Below are positions 1-6,005 of a stretch of DNA of 6,091 nucleotides, one piece after another; the first letter of the stretch is position 1, and each line of letters opens with the position of its first letter. Where the stretch lies: contig WGBN01000290.1 of assembly GCA_015494245.1 (NCBI GenBank), positions 1 through 6,091 of the forward strand. Reading direction: 5' to 3'. Source of the stretch: Saprospiraceae bacterium. Its GTDB lineage: Bacteria > Bacteroidota > Bacteroidia > Chitinophagales > Saprospiraceae. The position numbers and the translations under genes are program-made. The notes under the pieces are model-generated. The model did not search any database and was not told the origin of the DNA. It saw nothing but the letters and a program-made list of their open reading frames with translations.

Positions 1-866
1 TCTATAAAAGCATTGCCGGGCTTGCGGAAGTCGAAGACCTCCGGATGGTCGCGCAGATACTCGCGATGTACGCGCGTCCAGACGAGGCGGCCGTCGGTGT
101 CTATGTTTACTTTGGTCACTCCCAGCGGAACTGCTTTGGCAAACTCATCCGGATTGACGCCTTTGGCCGAAGGGTCGAGAGCGCCTCCGGCGGCATTGAT
201 GCGAGCTACCTCATCAGCAGGTACCGAGCTGGAGCCGTGCATGACGAGCGGAAAGCCCGGGAGCCGCTCCTGAATGGCAGCAATGCGATCGAAATGCAGG
301 CCCTGATTGCCCGTAAACTTGTAAGCGCCATGACTGGTGCCTATGGCTACGGCCAAAGAGTCACAGCCCGTCTGGCGAACGAACTCCAGCGCCTCGTCGG
401 GGTCGGTGAGCATGGCGTGTTTTTCATCCACCTGAATGTCTTCTTCCACACCGCCTAACATGCCTAACTCGGCTTCCACACTCAGGCCGTGCTTGTGGGC
501 GTACTCCACTACGCGACGGGTGATCTCCACGTTTTTCTCAAAGGGCTCGTGCGAGGCGTCAATCATCACCGAGCTGTAAAAGCCACTGTCGATGGCATCA
601 TAACAGACTTCCTCCGTGCCGTGATCTATATGCACGGCAAAGATGGATTCGGGATACATTTCCTCGGCTGCAAGAATGATGTTTTGCAACATCTTCGGGC
701 CGGCATATTTGCGGGCGCCACGAGAGATTTGCACAATGAAGGGGGCCTGCGCACGCCGGTGTCCCTCGAACAGGCCCAGCGCCTGCTCCATGTTGTTGAT
801 GTTGTAGGCGCCCACGGCAAACTTTCCGTAGGCAACCTCAAAGAGTGCTTTGGTGGTGACAATCAT
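1..866 (-). CDS. fba: Class II fructose-1,6-bisphosphate aldolase, 3' end cut by window edge
   Basis: This is a zinc-dependent cytosolic aldolase. It joins glyceraldehyde-3-phosphate and DHAP to give fructose-1,6-bisphosphate, and CBB-type enzymes of this family usually also make sedoheptulose-1,7-bisphosphate from erythrose-4-phosphate and DHAP. Translating the minus strand from the ATG at 866 gives 288 residues with no stop before the window ends. Class II hallmarks appear in order: NINNMEQ (22-28), SRGAR (48-52), HIDHG (79-83, with the catalytic Asp81 and zinc ligand His82), VEAELGMLGG (130-139), GTSHGAYK (176-183, His179), MHGSSSVP (209-216, His210) and VNIDTDGR (253-260). The NINNMEQ, SRGAR and HGSSSVP wording fits the subgroup often annotated as the Calvin-cycle subtype (about 330-350 aa), so roughly 40-60 C-terminal residues are probably missing. 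The start has no Shine-Dalgarno sequence but a plausible promoter lies just upstream. Family assignment is secure; a CBB rather than purely glycolytic role is inferred from the neighbours. Confidence 0.93.
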   Translation of the reverse strand, partial: MIVTTKALFEVAYGKFAVGAYNINNMEQALGLFEGHRRAQAPFIVQISRGARKYAGPKMLQNIILAAEEMYPESIFAVHIDHGTEEVCYDAIDSGFYSSVMIDASHEPFEKNVEITRRVVEYAHKHGLSVEAELGMLGGVEEDIQVDEKHAMLTDPDEALEFVRQTGCDSLAVAIGTSHGAYKFTGNQGLHFDRIAAIQERLPGFPLVMHGSSSVPADEVARINAAGGALDPSAKGVNPDEFAKAVPLGVTKVNIDTDGRLVWTRVHREYLRDHPEVFDFRKPGNAFI

Positions 867-892
867 GAGTGTTGTGGTTTTATTTTAGTACA

Positions 893-925
893 CAAATAGA
901 ACCTGCCTGCTGTAGGCAGGCCAAA
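893..925 (-). promoter_or_regulatory. Candidate Bacteroidota-type promoter of fba with a palindromic spacer
   Basis: On the minus strand TTTG (925-922) is followed by 21 nt and then TCTATTTG (900-893). This resembles the published Bacteroidota promoter consensus TTTG / TAnnTTTG with about 19-21 nt between, with one mismatch in the -7 box (C for A). The box ends 26 nt before the fba ATG, which leaves room for a short leader. Nearly the whole spacer is the inverted repeat listed at 902-920. The assignment rests on consensus matching only. Confidence 0.45.
902..920. repeat. Inverted repeat CCTGCCT-N5-AGGCAGG upstream of fba
   Basis: Perfect 7-bp arms (902-908 and 914-920) flank the 5-nt loop GCTGT. 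The repeat sits inside the spacer of the candidate fba promoter, so it could be an operator. It could equally be one copy of a dispersed intergenic repeat, or a hairpin left by termination of tkt. No T-tract follows on the minus strand beyond TTCTATTTG, so a classical terminator is unlikely. Confidence 0.6.
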
Positions 926-939
926 CATGTCTTAATAGA

Positions 940-977
940 ACGCGGATGACGCGGATTGTGCGGGTTTTCGCGGGTTT
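940..977. repeat. Degenerate short tandem repeat (CGCGGAT / CGCGGGTTT units)
   Basis: Four related units follow each other: ACGCGGATG, ACGCGGATT, GTGCGGGTTTT and CGCGGGTTT. Similar degenerate CGCGGATT runs are, to my recollection, common between genes in Bacteroidota. No coding or RNA function is evident. The region is part of the 197-nt gap between tkt and fba. Confidence 0.5.
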
Positions 978-998
978 ATAAGCCGGTTCAAGTTGATA

Positions 999-1022
999 AC
1001 CCATCTTCCAAAGGAAGCGGGT
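999..1022. repeat. Imperfect hairpin between tkt and fba
   Basis: ACCC-AT-CTTCC-AAA-GGAAG-C-GGGT folds as a 5-bp stem on a 3-nt loop, then a small internal bulge and a further 4-bp stem. It lies about 40 nt downstream of the tkt stop on the minus strand. It has no following U-run, so it may attenuate transcription or protect the mRNA end rather than act as an intrinsic terminator. A run of eight C (1026-1033) adjoins it. Confidence 0.35.
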
Positions 1023-1047
1023 AGTCCCCCCCCTTTACACACTTTAG

Positions 1048-1063
1048 GCGGACTGAAGTCCGC
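1048..1063. repeat. Palindrome abutting the tkt stop codon (possible weak terminator or repeat element)
   Basis: GCGGACT-GA-AGTCCGC gives a 7-bp GC-rich stem directly after the TAA of tkt. No T-tract follows on the minus strand (the next bases are CTAAAGTGTG), so it is not a classical intrinsic terminator. A second partial copy, GGCGGACTGAAAGTC, lies inside the last codons of tkt (1074-1088), which suggests a duplicated mobile-type repeat rather than a dedicated terminator. Confidence 0.5.
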
Positions 1064-3076
1064 TTAGCTTAGGGGCGGACTGAAAGTCAGCCCTGCTTTT
1101 GCGATCTGTTCGGGCGTCAGGTGGAACTCCTGGTACAATTTGCCGTAAGGCGCAGAAGCTCCGAAGTGGTCCAGGCCGAGTACTTTGCCTTCGAGGCCCA
1201 CGTATTTGTACCAGGACTGTGTAGCTCCTGCTTCAATGGCTATGCGTTTGGTTTTGCCTTTCGGCAAAACGGAGTTTCGGTAAGCTTCATCCTGGGCATC
1301 GAAGAGGTCGGTGGAGGGCATGGCGACGATGCGCACTTTTTTGCCTTGCTCGTTTAACAGTTTTTTCGCTTCTACGGCCAGGGAGACTTCTGAGCCTGTG
1401 GCGATGAGAATCAGTTCGTAGTTTTCGTCTTCGGTCAGCACGTAACCGCCTTTTGACAGCTCGGTGGCAGGTGCGAAGCCGAGGGCTTTGCGATCGTACT
1501 CCGGCACTTTTTGGCGGGTAAGGACGAGGCAGGTGGGGCCGTTTTCGCGGCGCAGGGCCTGCTTCCAGGCTTCGGCCGTTTCGGCGGCATCCATGGGGCG
1601 GATGACGCTCATGTTGGGCATGCAACGCAGCGAACTGAGGTGCTCGATGGGCTGATGCGTAGGGCCGTCTTCGCCCAGGCCGATGCTGTCGTGGGTGAGT
1701 ACGTAAATGCTTCGTATTTGCATGAGCGCTGCCAAACGCATGGGTGGGCGCATGTAATCGGTGAAGACGAAAAAGGTGCCGCCATAGGGGATGACGCCGC
1801 CGTGCAATGAGAGGCCATTCATGATGGAGGCCATGGCGTGTTCGCGAACGCCGTAGTGGATGTAGCGGCCCTGGCGGTTATCGGGTTCAAAGGCCGTTTC
1901 GCCTTTGGGAAATGTTTTGTTGGAAGGCGACAGGTCTGCCGAGCCGCCCATGAGGGAGGGAATGAGTGGGGCGAGGTAATCCAACACCTTGCCCGAGGCG
2001 GCGCGGGTAGCCATGTCTTTGCCGGACTCGAAGGCGGGGATGTCAAAGGCTTCGGCCGGAATCTCTTCCGTCAGGCATTTTTTGAAAGCCTCCCGATTGG
2101 GCGCCATGAGCGAGCGCTCCTGCCAGTCCATCTCCAGTTCGCGGCCGCGGTCGAGGAACGAGCGCGTGAATTCCAGAACCTCTTCGGGCACGTAAAAGCT
2201 TTCATTTGCCGGAAGGCCAAGAGCCTCCTTGGCCAGCTTGACTTCCTCTTCACCGAGGGGCGCACCGTGTACGTCGTGGGTGCCGGCCTTGTTGGGGCTG
2301 CCGAAGCCAATGATGGTGCGACAGGCGATGATGGAGGGGCGTTCTGTCTCCTCTTTGGCGGCCTGAATGGCCTTGCGAATTTCGTCGTAGTTGTGCCCGT
2401 CTATGCGCTGAACGTGCCAGCCGTAAGCTTCGTAGCGCTTGAGTACGTCTTCGGTAAAAGACAAATCCGTGGAGCCGTCTATGGTGATTTTGTTGTCGTC
2501 GTAGAGCATGATGAGCTTGCCGAGGCGCTGATGACCGGCAAAAGAACAGGCCTCATGCGAAACACCTTCTTCGAGGTCTCCATCGCCACACATGACGTAG
2601 GTGTAGTGGTCCACCAGCTCGCCGTCGGGAGTGTTATAGCGGGCGGCGAGAGAAGCTTCGGCCAGGGCCATGCCCACTGCATTGCCAATGCCCTGCCCCA
2701 GGGGCCCTGTGGTCGTCTCTACGCCGGGCGTATCGCGGTACTCGGGATGGCCGGGCGTTTTGCTGTGCCACTGGCGGAAGTTTTTCAGGTCTTCGAGGCT
2801 GAGGTCGTAGCCATAGAGGTAAAGCAGGCTATAGAGCAGCATGCTGCCGTGGCCACCGGAGAGCACGAAGCGATCGCGATCTGCCCAGCGCGGATTGGCG
2901 GGGTTGAAGCGCAGGAATTCGGACCAGAGCACAGCGGCCACATCGGCCATGCCCATAGGCATCCCGGGGTGGCCGGAATTGGCCTTTTGCACGGCATCCA
3001 TGCTCAGGCCGCGGATGGTGTTGGCGATGGAGCGAAGCAGGCGATCGGAAACGACGGGTAGAGTTTCTTGAGACAT
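1064..3076 (-). CDS. tkt: Transketolase
   Basis: This thiamine-diphosphate enzyme moves two-carbon ketol units between sugar phosphates in the regenerative half of the CBB cycle and in the pentose phosphate pathway; it is cytosolic and normally dimeric. The 670 residues match the usual family length of about 660-700. Visible motifs in order are NSGHPGMPMG (33-42, His36), GGHGSMLLY (74-82, His76), TPGHPE (107-112), TTGPLGQGIGNAVGMA (122-137), the ThDP/metal motif GDGDLEEG (164-171) closing at DDN (193-195), REHAM (411-415, with catalytic Glu412), THDSIGLGEDGPTHQP (461-476) and LTRQ (519-522, phosphate-binding Arg521). The ATG at 3076 was chosen because the alternative at 3157 would overlap prk by 17 nt, add 27 non-family residues and swallow a good promoter box. 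The C-terminal TFSPPLS is partly encoded by a repeated sequence. The gene follows prk after 64 nt. Confidence 0.95.
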   Translation of the reverse strand: MSQETLPVVSDRLLRSIANTIRGLSMDAVQKANSGHPGMPMGMADVAAVLWSEFLRFNPANPRWADRDRFVLSGGHGSMLLYSLLYLYGYDLSLEDLKNFRQWHSKTPGHPEYRDTPGVETTTGPLGQGIGNAVGMALAEASLAARYNTPDGELVDHYTYVMCGDGDLEEGVSHEACSFAGHQRLGKLIMLYDDNKITIDGSTDLSFTEDVLKRYEAYGWHVQRIDGHNYDEIRKAIQAAKEETERPSIIACRTIIGFGSPNKAGTHDVHGAPLGEEEVKLAKEALGLPANESFYVPEEVLEFTRSFLDRGRELEMDWQERSLMAPNREAFKKCLTEEIPAEAFDIPAFESGKDMATRAASGKVLDYLAPLIPSLMGGSADLSPSNKTFPKGETAFEPDNRQGRYIHYGVREHAMASIMNGLSLHGGVIPYGGTFFVFTDYMRPPMRLAALMQIRSIYVLTHDSIGLGEDGPTHQPIEHLSSLRCMPNMSVIRPMDAAETAEAWKQALRRENGPTCLVLTRQKVPEYDRKALGFAPATELSKGGYVLTEDENYELILIATGSEVSLAVEAKKLLNEQGKKVRIVAMPSTDLFDAQDEAYRNSVLPKGKTKRIAIEAGATQSWYKYVGLEGKVLGLDHFGASAPYGKLYQEFHLTPEQIAKAGLTFSPPLS

Positions 3077-3099
3077 GTCAGAGGTTTTGTGGTTTTTCG

Positions 3100-3107
3100 C
3101 AAAGGTA
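3100..3107 (-). promoter_or_regulatory. Candidate Bacteroidota -7 promoter element (TACCTTTG) upstream of tkt
   Basis: On the minus strand TACCTTTG matches the Bacteroidota -7 consensus TAnnTTTG exactly. It ends 23 nt before the chosen tkt ATG, much like the 26 nt at fba. The -33 region is weak: the nearest T-rich stretch, TTTTCC, lies about 22 nt upstream and no clean TTTG is seen. If active, it would let tkt be transcribed independently of rbcLS-prk. Confidence 0.45.
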
Positions 3108-3140
3108 CGTCGCACTTCGCTTTCGGAGGAAAACCCGTTG

Positions 3141-4109
3141 TCAGACTTCCACAGCATGTTCTACTTTTTTGAGGTTTTGAACGAGAAAATAAGTGATGGT
3201 GAGCTGCGCCAGAGCCAGGGGGAAGGAAATCATCTGGCGGTCTTCCTTGATGAAGAGGCCGACTTTTTCCATGTGGAGGTCCACGCCTTTTTCATGCAGG
3301 GCGTTGCCCAACATTTGCTTGAGCTCGTGGGTCATCTCCTCCCCTATTTCGCCGTGGATGTCGAGGATTTCCATGGGCTGGCCGTGCCATTTTTCCAGGC
3401 TGATGGAGAGGCAGGGCAGATTGTTGGCGCGTTCGCAGGGGTAATTTTCAAAAGCGACTTTGATTTTTTCAATGATGTTGTTAAACTCGTCGCTGGGCTG
3501 AGCGGGATTCATGGCTATTTTGGCATTCAGCCGCTCGTCTCCGGTTTGCTTTTGCTTGGGGTAGAAGCTGACAATAAAGTCGGCATATTTTTTCTGTGGG
3601 CGTATGAAGGCCTCCGAATCGTCTTCGCGGGCGCGCAAGGCTTCCAGCACCTGCTCGCGCGTATAGCCCCGCTTGGCGGTATCGCGTTGAATTTTCCACT
3701 CGGCCCGCAAGTCTTCGGGCGGATCGAGATAGACGATGACGTCAAGGATGTCGCGCAACTTTTGGGTATGAGCGCCGAGCAGGCCTTCGATGATGATAAA
3801 GCGCTTGGGTTTGACGTAAACCGGCGGGTCGAAGTCGCCCGTGCTGTGGTTGTAAATGGGTTTGAGGATGGGCTTTCCCCGCTTGAGGGCGAGGAAGTGC
3901 TGCTCCATGATGTCTATGTAATTGCAAGCCGGGTTGATGGCTGTTATGCCGTATTCTTTGCGCTGCTTGCGGTTGTACTTGTGATAATCGTCGCTGCAGA
4001 TGGCCGTTACGTTTTCCGGCCCCAGCAGCTCGACGATGCCGCGCGTGAGCGTTGTTTTACCCGCCGCGCTATCACCTATGATGCCGAGGAGTATGGTTTT
4101 GTAATCCAT
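3141..4109 (-). CDS. prk: Phosphoribulokinase
   Basis: PRK phosphorylates ribulose-5-phosphate with ATP to give ribulose-1,5-bisphosphate, the RuBisCO substrate, and is the other enzyme diagnostic of the CBB cycle. The 322 residues show the P-loop GDSAAGKTT (12-20), the catalytic/substrate segment SDDYHKYNRKQR (39-50), NPACNYID (59-66), KPIYNHSTGDFDPP (83-96), the Walker B-like IIIEGLLG (105-112) and WKIQRDTAKRGYT (138-150). This wording resembles the cyanobacterial/plant-type PRK more than the proteobacterial class, though the C-terminal part (about 225-322) is divergent. The P-loop has Ala where redox-regulated plant enzymes carry the regulatory Cys, so N-terminal thioredoxin control is not expected. 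Cysteines are at 38, 62, 225 and 233. The gene starts 45 nt after rbcS. A uridine-kinase-like role is possible in this superfamily, but rbcLS next door makes PRK by far the best call. Confidence 0.93.
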   Translation of the reverse strand: MDYKTILLGIIGDSAAGKTTLTRGIVELLGPENVTAICSDDYHKYNRKQRKEYGITAINPACNYIDIMEQHFLALKRGKPILKPIYNHSTGDFDPPVYVKPKRFIIIEGLLGAHTQKLRDILDVIVYLDPPEDLRAEWKIQRDTAKRGYTREQVLEALRAREDDSEAFIRPQKKYADFIVSFYPKQKQTGDERLNAKIAMNPAQPSDEFNNIIEKIKVAFENYPCERANNLPCLSISLEKWHGQPMEILDIHGEIGEEMTHELKQMLGNALHEKGVDLHMEKVGLFIKEDRQMISFPLALAQLTITYFLVQNLKKVEHAVEV

Positions 4110-4154
4110 GATGTGTGTTTTGTCTCTGCTTTAGCTCGGGCTGCCTGTCGGGGG

Positions 4155-4469
4155 TCAGCTTGATTTAGATTCGGGTTCGAGCGCTACGAAGCTGTGCACC
4201 TGCCCTTGCCGGATGTTGTCGTAGCCGATGATGCGGATATAGGCTTCGGGATTGGCCTGGCGGCAGGCCTCCATTTCGGCCATGATTTCGGCCACGTTTT
4301 TTTCGCCGAAGAAGGGCAGTTTCCAGAAATTCCAGTAGCTGTTTTTGGGGTCGGTATCGGTGCTGTACTCGATGCCGGCCGTCCAGCCCTGGTTGATGAT
4401 GTATTGAATTTGCTTCGCGATTTCATTTTGCGTAAGCGGGGGGAGGTAAGAGAAGGTTTCGGTACGCAT
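4155..4469 (-). CDS. rbcS: RuBisCO small subunit (form I)
   Basis: This is the small subunit that caps the L8 core of form I RuBisCO to make L8S8 and supports stability and CO2 specificity. The 104 residues include ETFSYLPPLT (4-13), NQGWTAGIEY (26-35), YWNFWKLPFFG (45-55) and AYIRIIGYDNIRQGQVHSFV (76-95), all standard small-subunit landmarks. The loop between strands A and B (about 36-44) is short, as in bacteria and cyanobacteria rather than plants. The protein ends soon after the last conserved strand (ALEPESKSS), without the C-terminal hairpin extension of red-type (IC/ID) small subunits, which supports green-type affinity. The ATG lies 3 nt after the rbcL TAA, so the two are very probably co-transcribed and translationally linked. 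Some bacterial small subunits are slightly longer, but no conserved element is missing. Confidence 0.96.
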   Translation of the reverse strand: MRTETFSYLPPLTQNEIAKQIQYIINQGWTAGIEYSTDTDPKNSYWNFWKLPFFGEKNVAEIMAEMEACRQANPEAYIRIIGYDNIRQGQVHSFVALEPESKSS

Positions 4470-4472
4470 GGT

Positions 4473-5891
4473 TTAGAGTTTATCTACGGTTTCGAATTCG
4501 AATTTGATTTCCTTCCAGGTTTCGAGGGCGACTTGCAGCTCGGGACTGAATTTGGCAGCTTCGCGGAGGATGTCGCCTCCTTCGGCCTGCAGGTCGCGGC
4601 CTTCGTTGCGGGCTTTGACGACGGCTTCGGTAGCTACGCGCACGGCCTTAGCGCCGGGCATGCTGCCCCAGGGGTGCCCCAGGGTGCCGCCTCCGAATTG
4701 CAGGATGACATCGTCGCCAAAAATGCGCACCAGCTCGGGGATATGCCAGACGTGGATGCCACCCGAGGCCACCGGCATCACAGCCGGCATGGAGACCCAA
4801 TCCTGGTCGAAGTAAATGCCACGGCTGAGATCGCGCTTGACCTTGTTTTCGCGCAAGAGCGCGGCAGAGCCCATGGTCGAGGCCTTGTCGCCTTCCAGTT
4901 TGCCTACGACGGTGCCGTTGTGGACGTGATCAGCGCCTACTACGCGAGCGAGCTTGGCCAGCACCCTCCAATGGATGCCGTGGTTGCGCTGGCGGTCCAT
5001 GACGGCGTGCATGGCGCGGTGGGCGTGCAGCAGCATCCCGTTGTCACGGCACCATTTAGAGAGGGAGGTGAAAGCCGTGAAGCCCACCGTGAGGTAGTCC
5101 ACCATGATGATGGGGCTGCCGAGTTCTTTGGCCAGTTCGGCCCGCTTGTACATCTCTTCCATGTCGCCAGCCGTAACGTTGAGGTAGTGTCCCTTGCGCT
5201 CACCGGTTTCTGCCTCGGCCTTGTGGACGGCTTCCATGACGAATTTGAAGCGATCCGTCCAGCGCATAAAAGGCTGGGAGGTTACGTTTTCGTCGTCTTT
5301 GGTGAAGTCGAGGCCGCCTTTGAGGCCTTCATAAACGACGCGCCCATAATTTTTGCCGCTCATGCCGAGTTTGGGTTTCATGGTGGCGCCTAACAGGGGC
5401 CTGCCGTACTTGTTCATGCGGTCGCGCTCCGACTGGATGCCGTGGGGCGGGCCCTGGAAGGTCTTCAAGAGCGCAGCCGGAAAGCGGATGTCTTCGAGGC
5501 GCAGCGCCTTCAGGGCTTTAAAGCCAAAGACATTTCCCACGATGGAAGAGAGCAAATTGGCCATAGAGCCTTCCTCGAACAAATCCAGCGGATAAGCGAT
5601 GTAGGCGATGAATTGGTTTTCTTCGCCCGGCACTTTTTCGATTTTGTAGGTGCGGCCTGCGTAGCGGGCGGGGTCGGTCAGGTAATCCGACCAGACGTTC
5701 GTCCAGGTTCCGGAAGAGGACTCGGCGGCAACGGCTGCTGCGGCCTCCTCAAAAGGCACGCCCTCCTGGGGCGTTACGCGAAAAGCGGCGAGCAGTTCCA
5801 AATCTGAGGGTTCGTACCCCGGGCTGTAGTAGTAGCGTCCTTCGGCGCTGTAATCCTTTACGCCCGCTTCAAAAAGTTTTTTTTCTGACAT
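4473..5891 (-). CDS. rbcL: RuBisCO large subunit, form I, green-type-like but divergent
   Basis: This is the catalytic subunit of ribulose-1,5-bisphosphate carboxylase/oxygenase, which fixes CO2 to give two 3-phosphoglycerates. The 472 residues align to the spinach enzyme with a constant offset of 3 at every landmark checked. Active-site residues are all present: Glu57, Thr62 and Trp63 (AESSSGTW), Asn120 (GNVFGFKA), Lys172 and Lys174 (MKPKLG), the carbamylated Lys198 with Asp200 and Glu201 (GGLDFTKDDEN), His291 and Arg292 (HAHRAMHA), His324, loop 6 GTVVGKLEG (326-334, Lys331), Ser376 (VASGGIHVWH) and Gly400/Gly401 (QFGGGTLGHPWG). The PPHGIQ, GIHVWH and ETWKEIKFEFETVDKL wording is green-type (IA/IB). 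GATMKPKLGMSGKNYGRVVY and DYLTVGF lean toward red-type. Thr204 and Asn325 replace the usual Asn207 and Ser/Thr/Ala328 (spinach numbers). The ATG at 5891 gives the normal N-terminus and has no Shine-Dalgarno sequence. This is not a RuBisCO-like protein, because all catalytic residues are kept. Confidence 0.97.
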   Translation of the reverse strand: MSEKKLFEAGVKDYSAEGRYYYSPGYEPSDLELLAAFRVTPQEGVPFEEAAAAVAAESSSGTWTNVWSDYLTDPARYAGRTYKIEKVPGEENQFIAYIAYPLDLFEEGSMANLLSSIVGNVFGFKALKALRLEDIRFPAALLKTFQGPPHGIQSERDRMNKYGRPLLGATMKPKLGMSGKNYGRVVYEGLKGGLDFTKDDENVTSQPFMRWTDRFKFVMEAVHKAEAETGERKGHYLNVTAGDMEEMYKRAELAKELGSPIIMVDYLTVGFTAFTSLSKWCRDNGMLLHAHRAMHAVMDRQRNHGIHWRVLAKLARVVGADHVHNGTVVGKLEGDKASTMGSAALLRENKVKRDLSRGIYFDQDWVSMPAVMPVASGGIHVWHIPELVRIFGDDVILQFGGGTLGHPWGSMPGAKAVRVATEAVVKARNEGRDLQAEGGDILREAAKFSPELQVALETWKEIKFEFETVDKL

Positions 5892-6005
5892 GGCAATGAT
5901 GATTTAAATGCAGTTTTTCTTCACGGCAAGGCCGGTTGAAGGGGTATCATGCCAATTGCGTTCCGAAAAAGTATTGTTGTGGATTTCGGAGATTTGCTTA
6001 GCCTT
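5892..6005 (-). promoter_or_regulatory. 5' region of the rbcL operon; no strong promoter recognised
   Basis: The cluster's main promoter is expected here. The only near match to TAnnTTTG on the minus strand is TACTTTTT (5973-5966), 74 nt before the rbcL ATG, and no TTG or TTTG sits 19-21 nt upstream of it. The leader next to the ATG (AAATCATCATTGCC) has no Shine-Dalgarno sequence. I could not support a CbbR operator. The promoter may instead lie in the inverted-repeat element just upstream or beyond the window. Confidence 0.25.

Noticed and set aside
1026..1033. Run of eight C as a phase-variable tract
   Set aside because: It is intergenic, more than 150 nt from the fba start and outside the proposed promoter, so a switch role is not supported.
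1048..1063. Intrinsic terminator after tkt
   Set aside because: The stem is good, but the loop is only 2 nt and no U-run follows on the minus strand; it is kept only as a repeat or possible weak terminator.
1838..3061. 407-codon open frame on the plus strand opposite tkt
   Set aside because: It is exactly antisense to the well-supported transketolase, shows no recognisable family motif, and is low-complexity in Val/Ala/Gly/Phe as expected for the complement of a GC-rich gene.
3077..3157. Longer transketolase start at 3157
   Set aside because: It would overlap the prk coding end, add 27 residues not typical of the family, and include the TACCTTTG promoter box in coding sequence.
3075..4163. 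362-codon open frame on the plus strand opposite prk
   Set aside because: It covers prk in antisense with no recognisable motif and no independent support.
4194..5393. 399-codon open frame on the plus strand opposite rbcS and rbcL
   Set aside because: It lies across two certain genes and has no domain signature; antisense codon bias explains it.
4473..5891. RuBisCO-like protein (form IV) or small-subunit-less form I'
   Set aside because: All catalytic residues are present and a clear rbcS gene follows after 3 nt.
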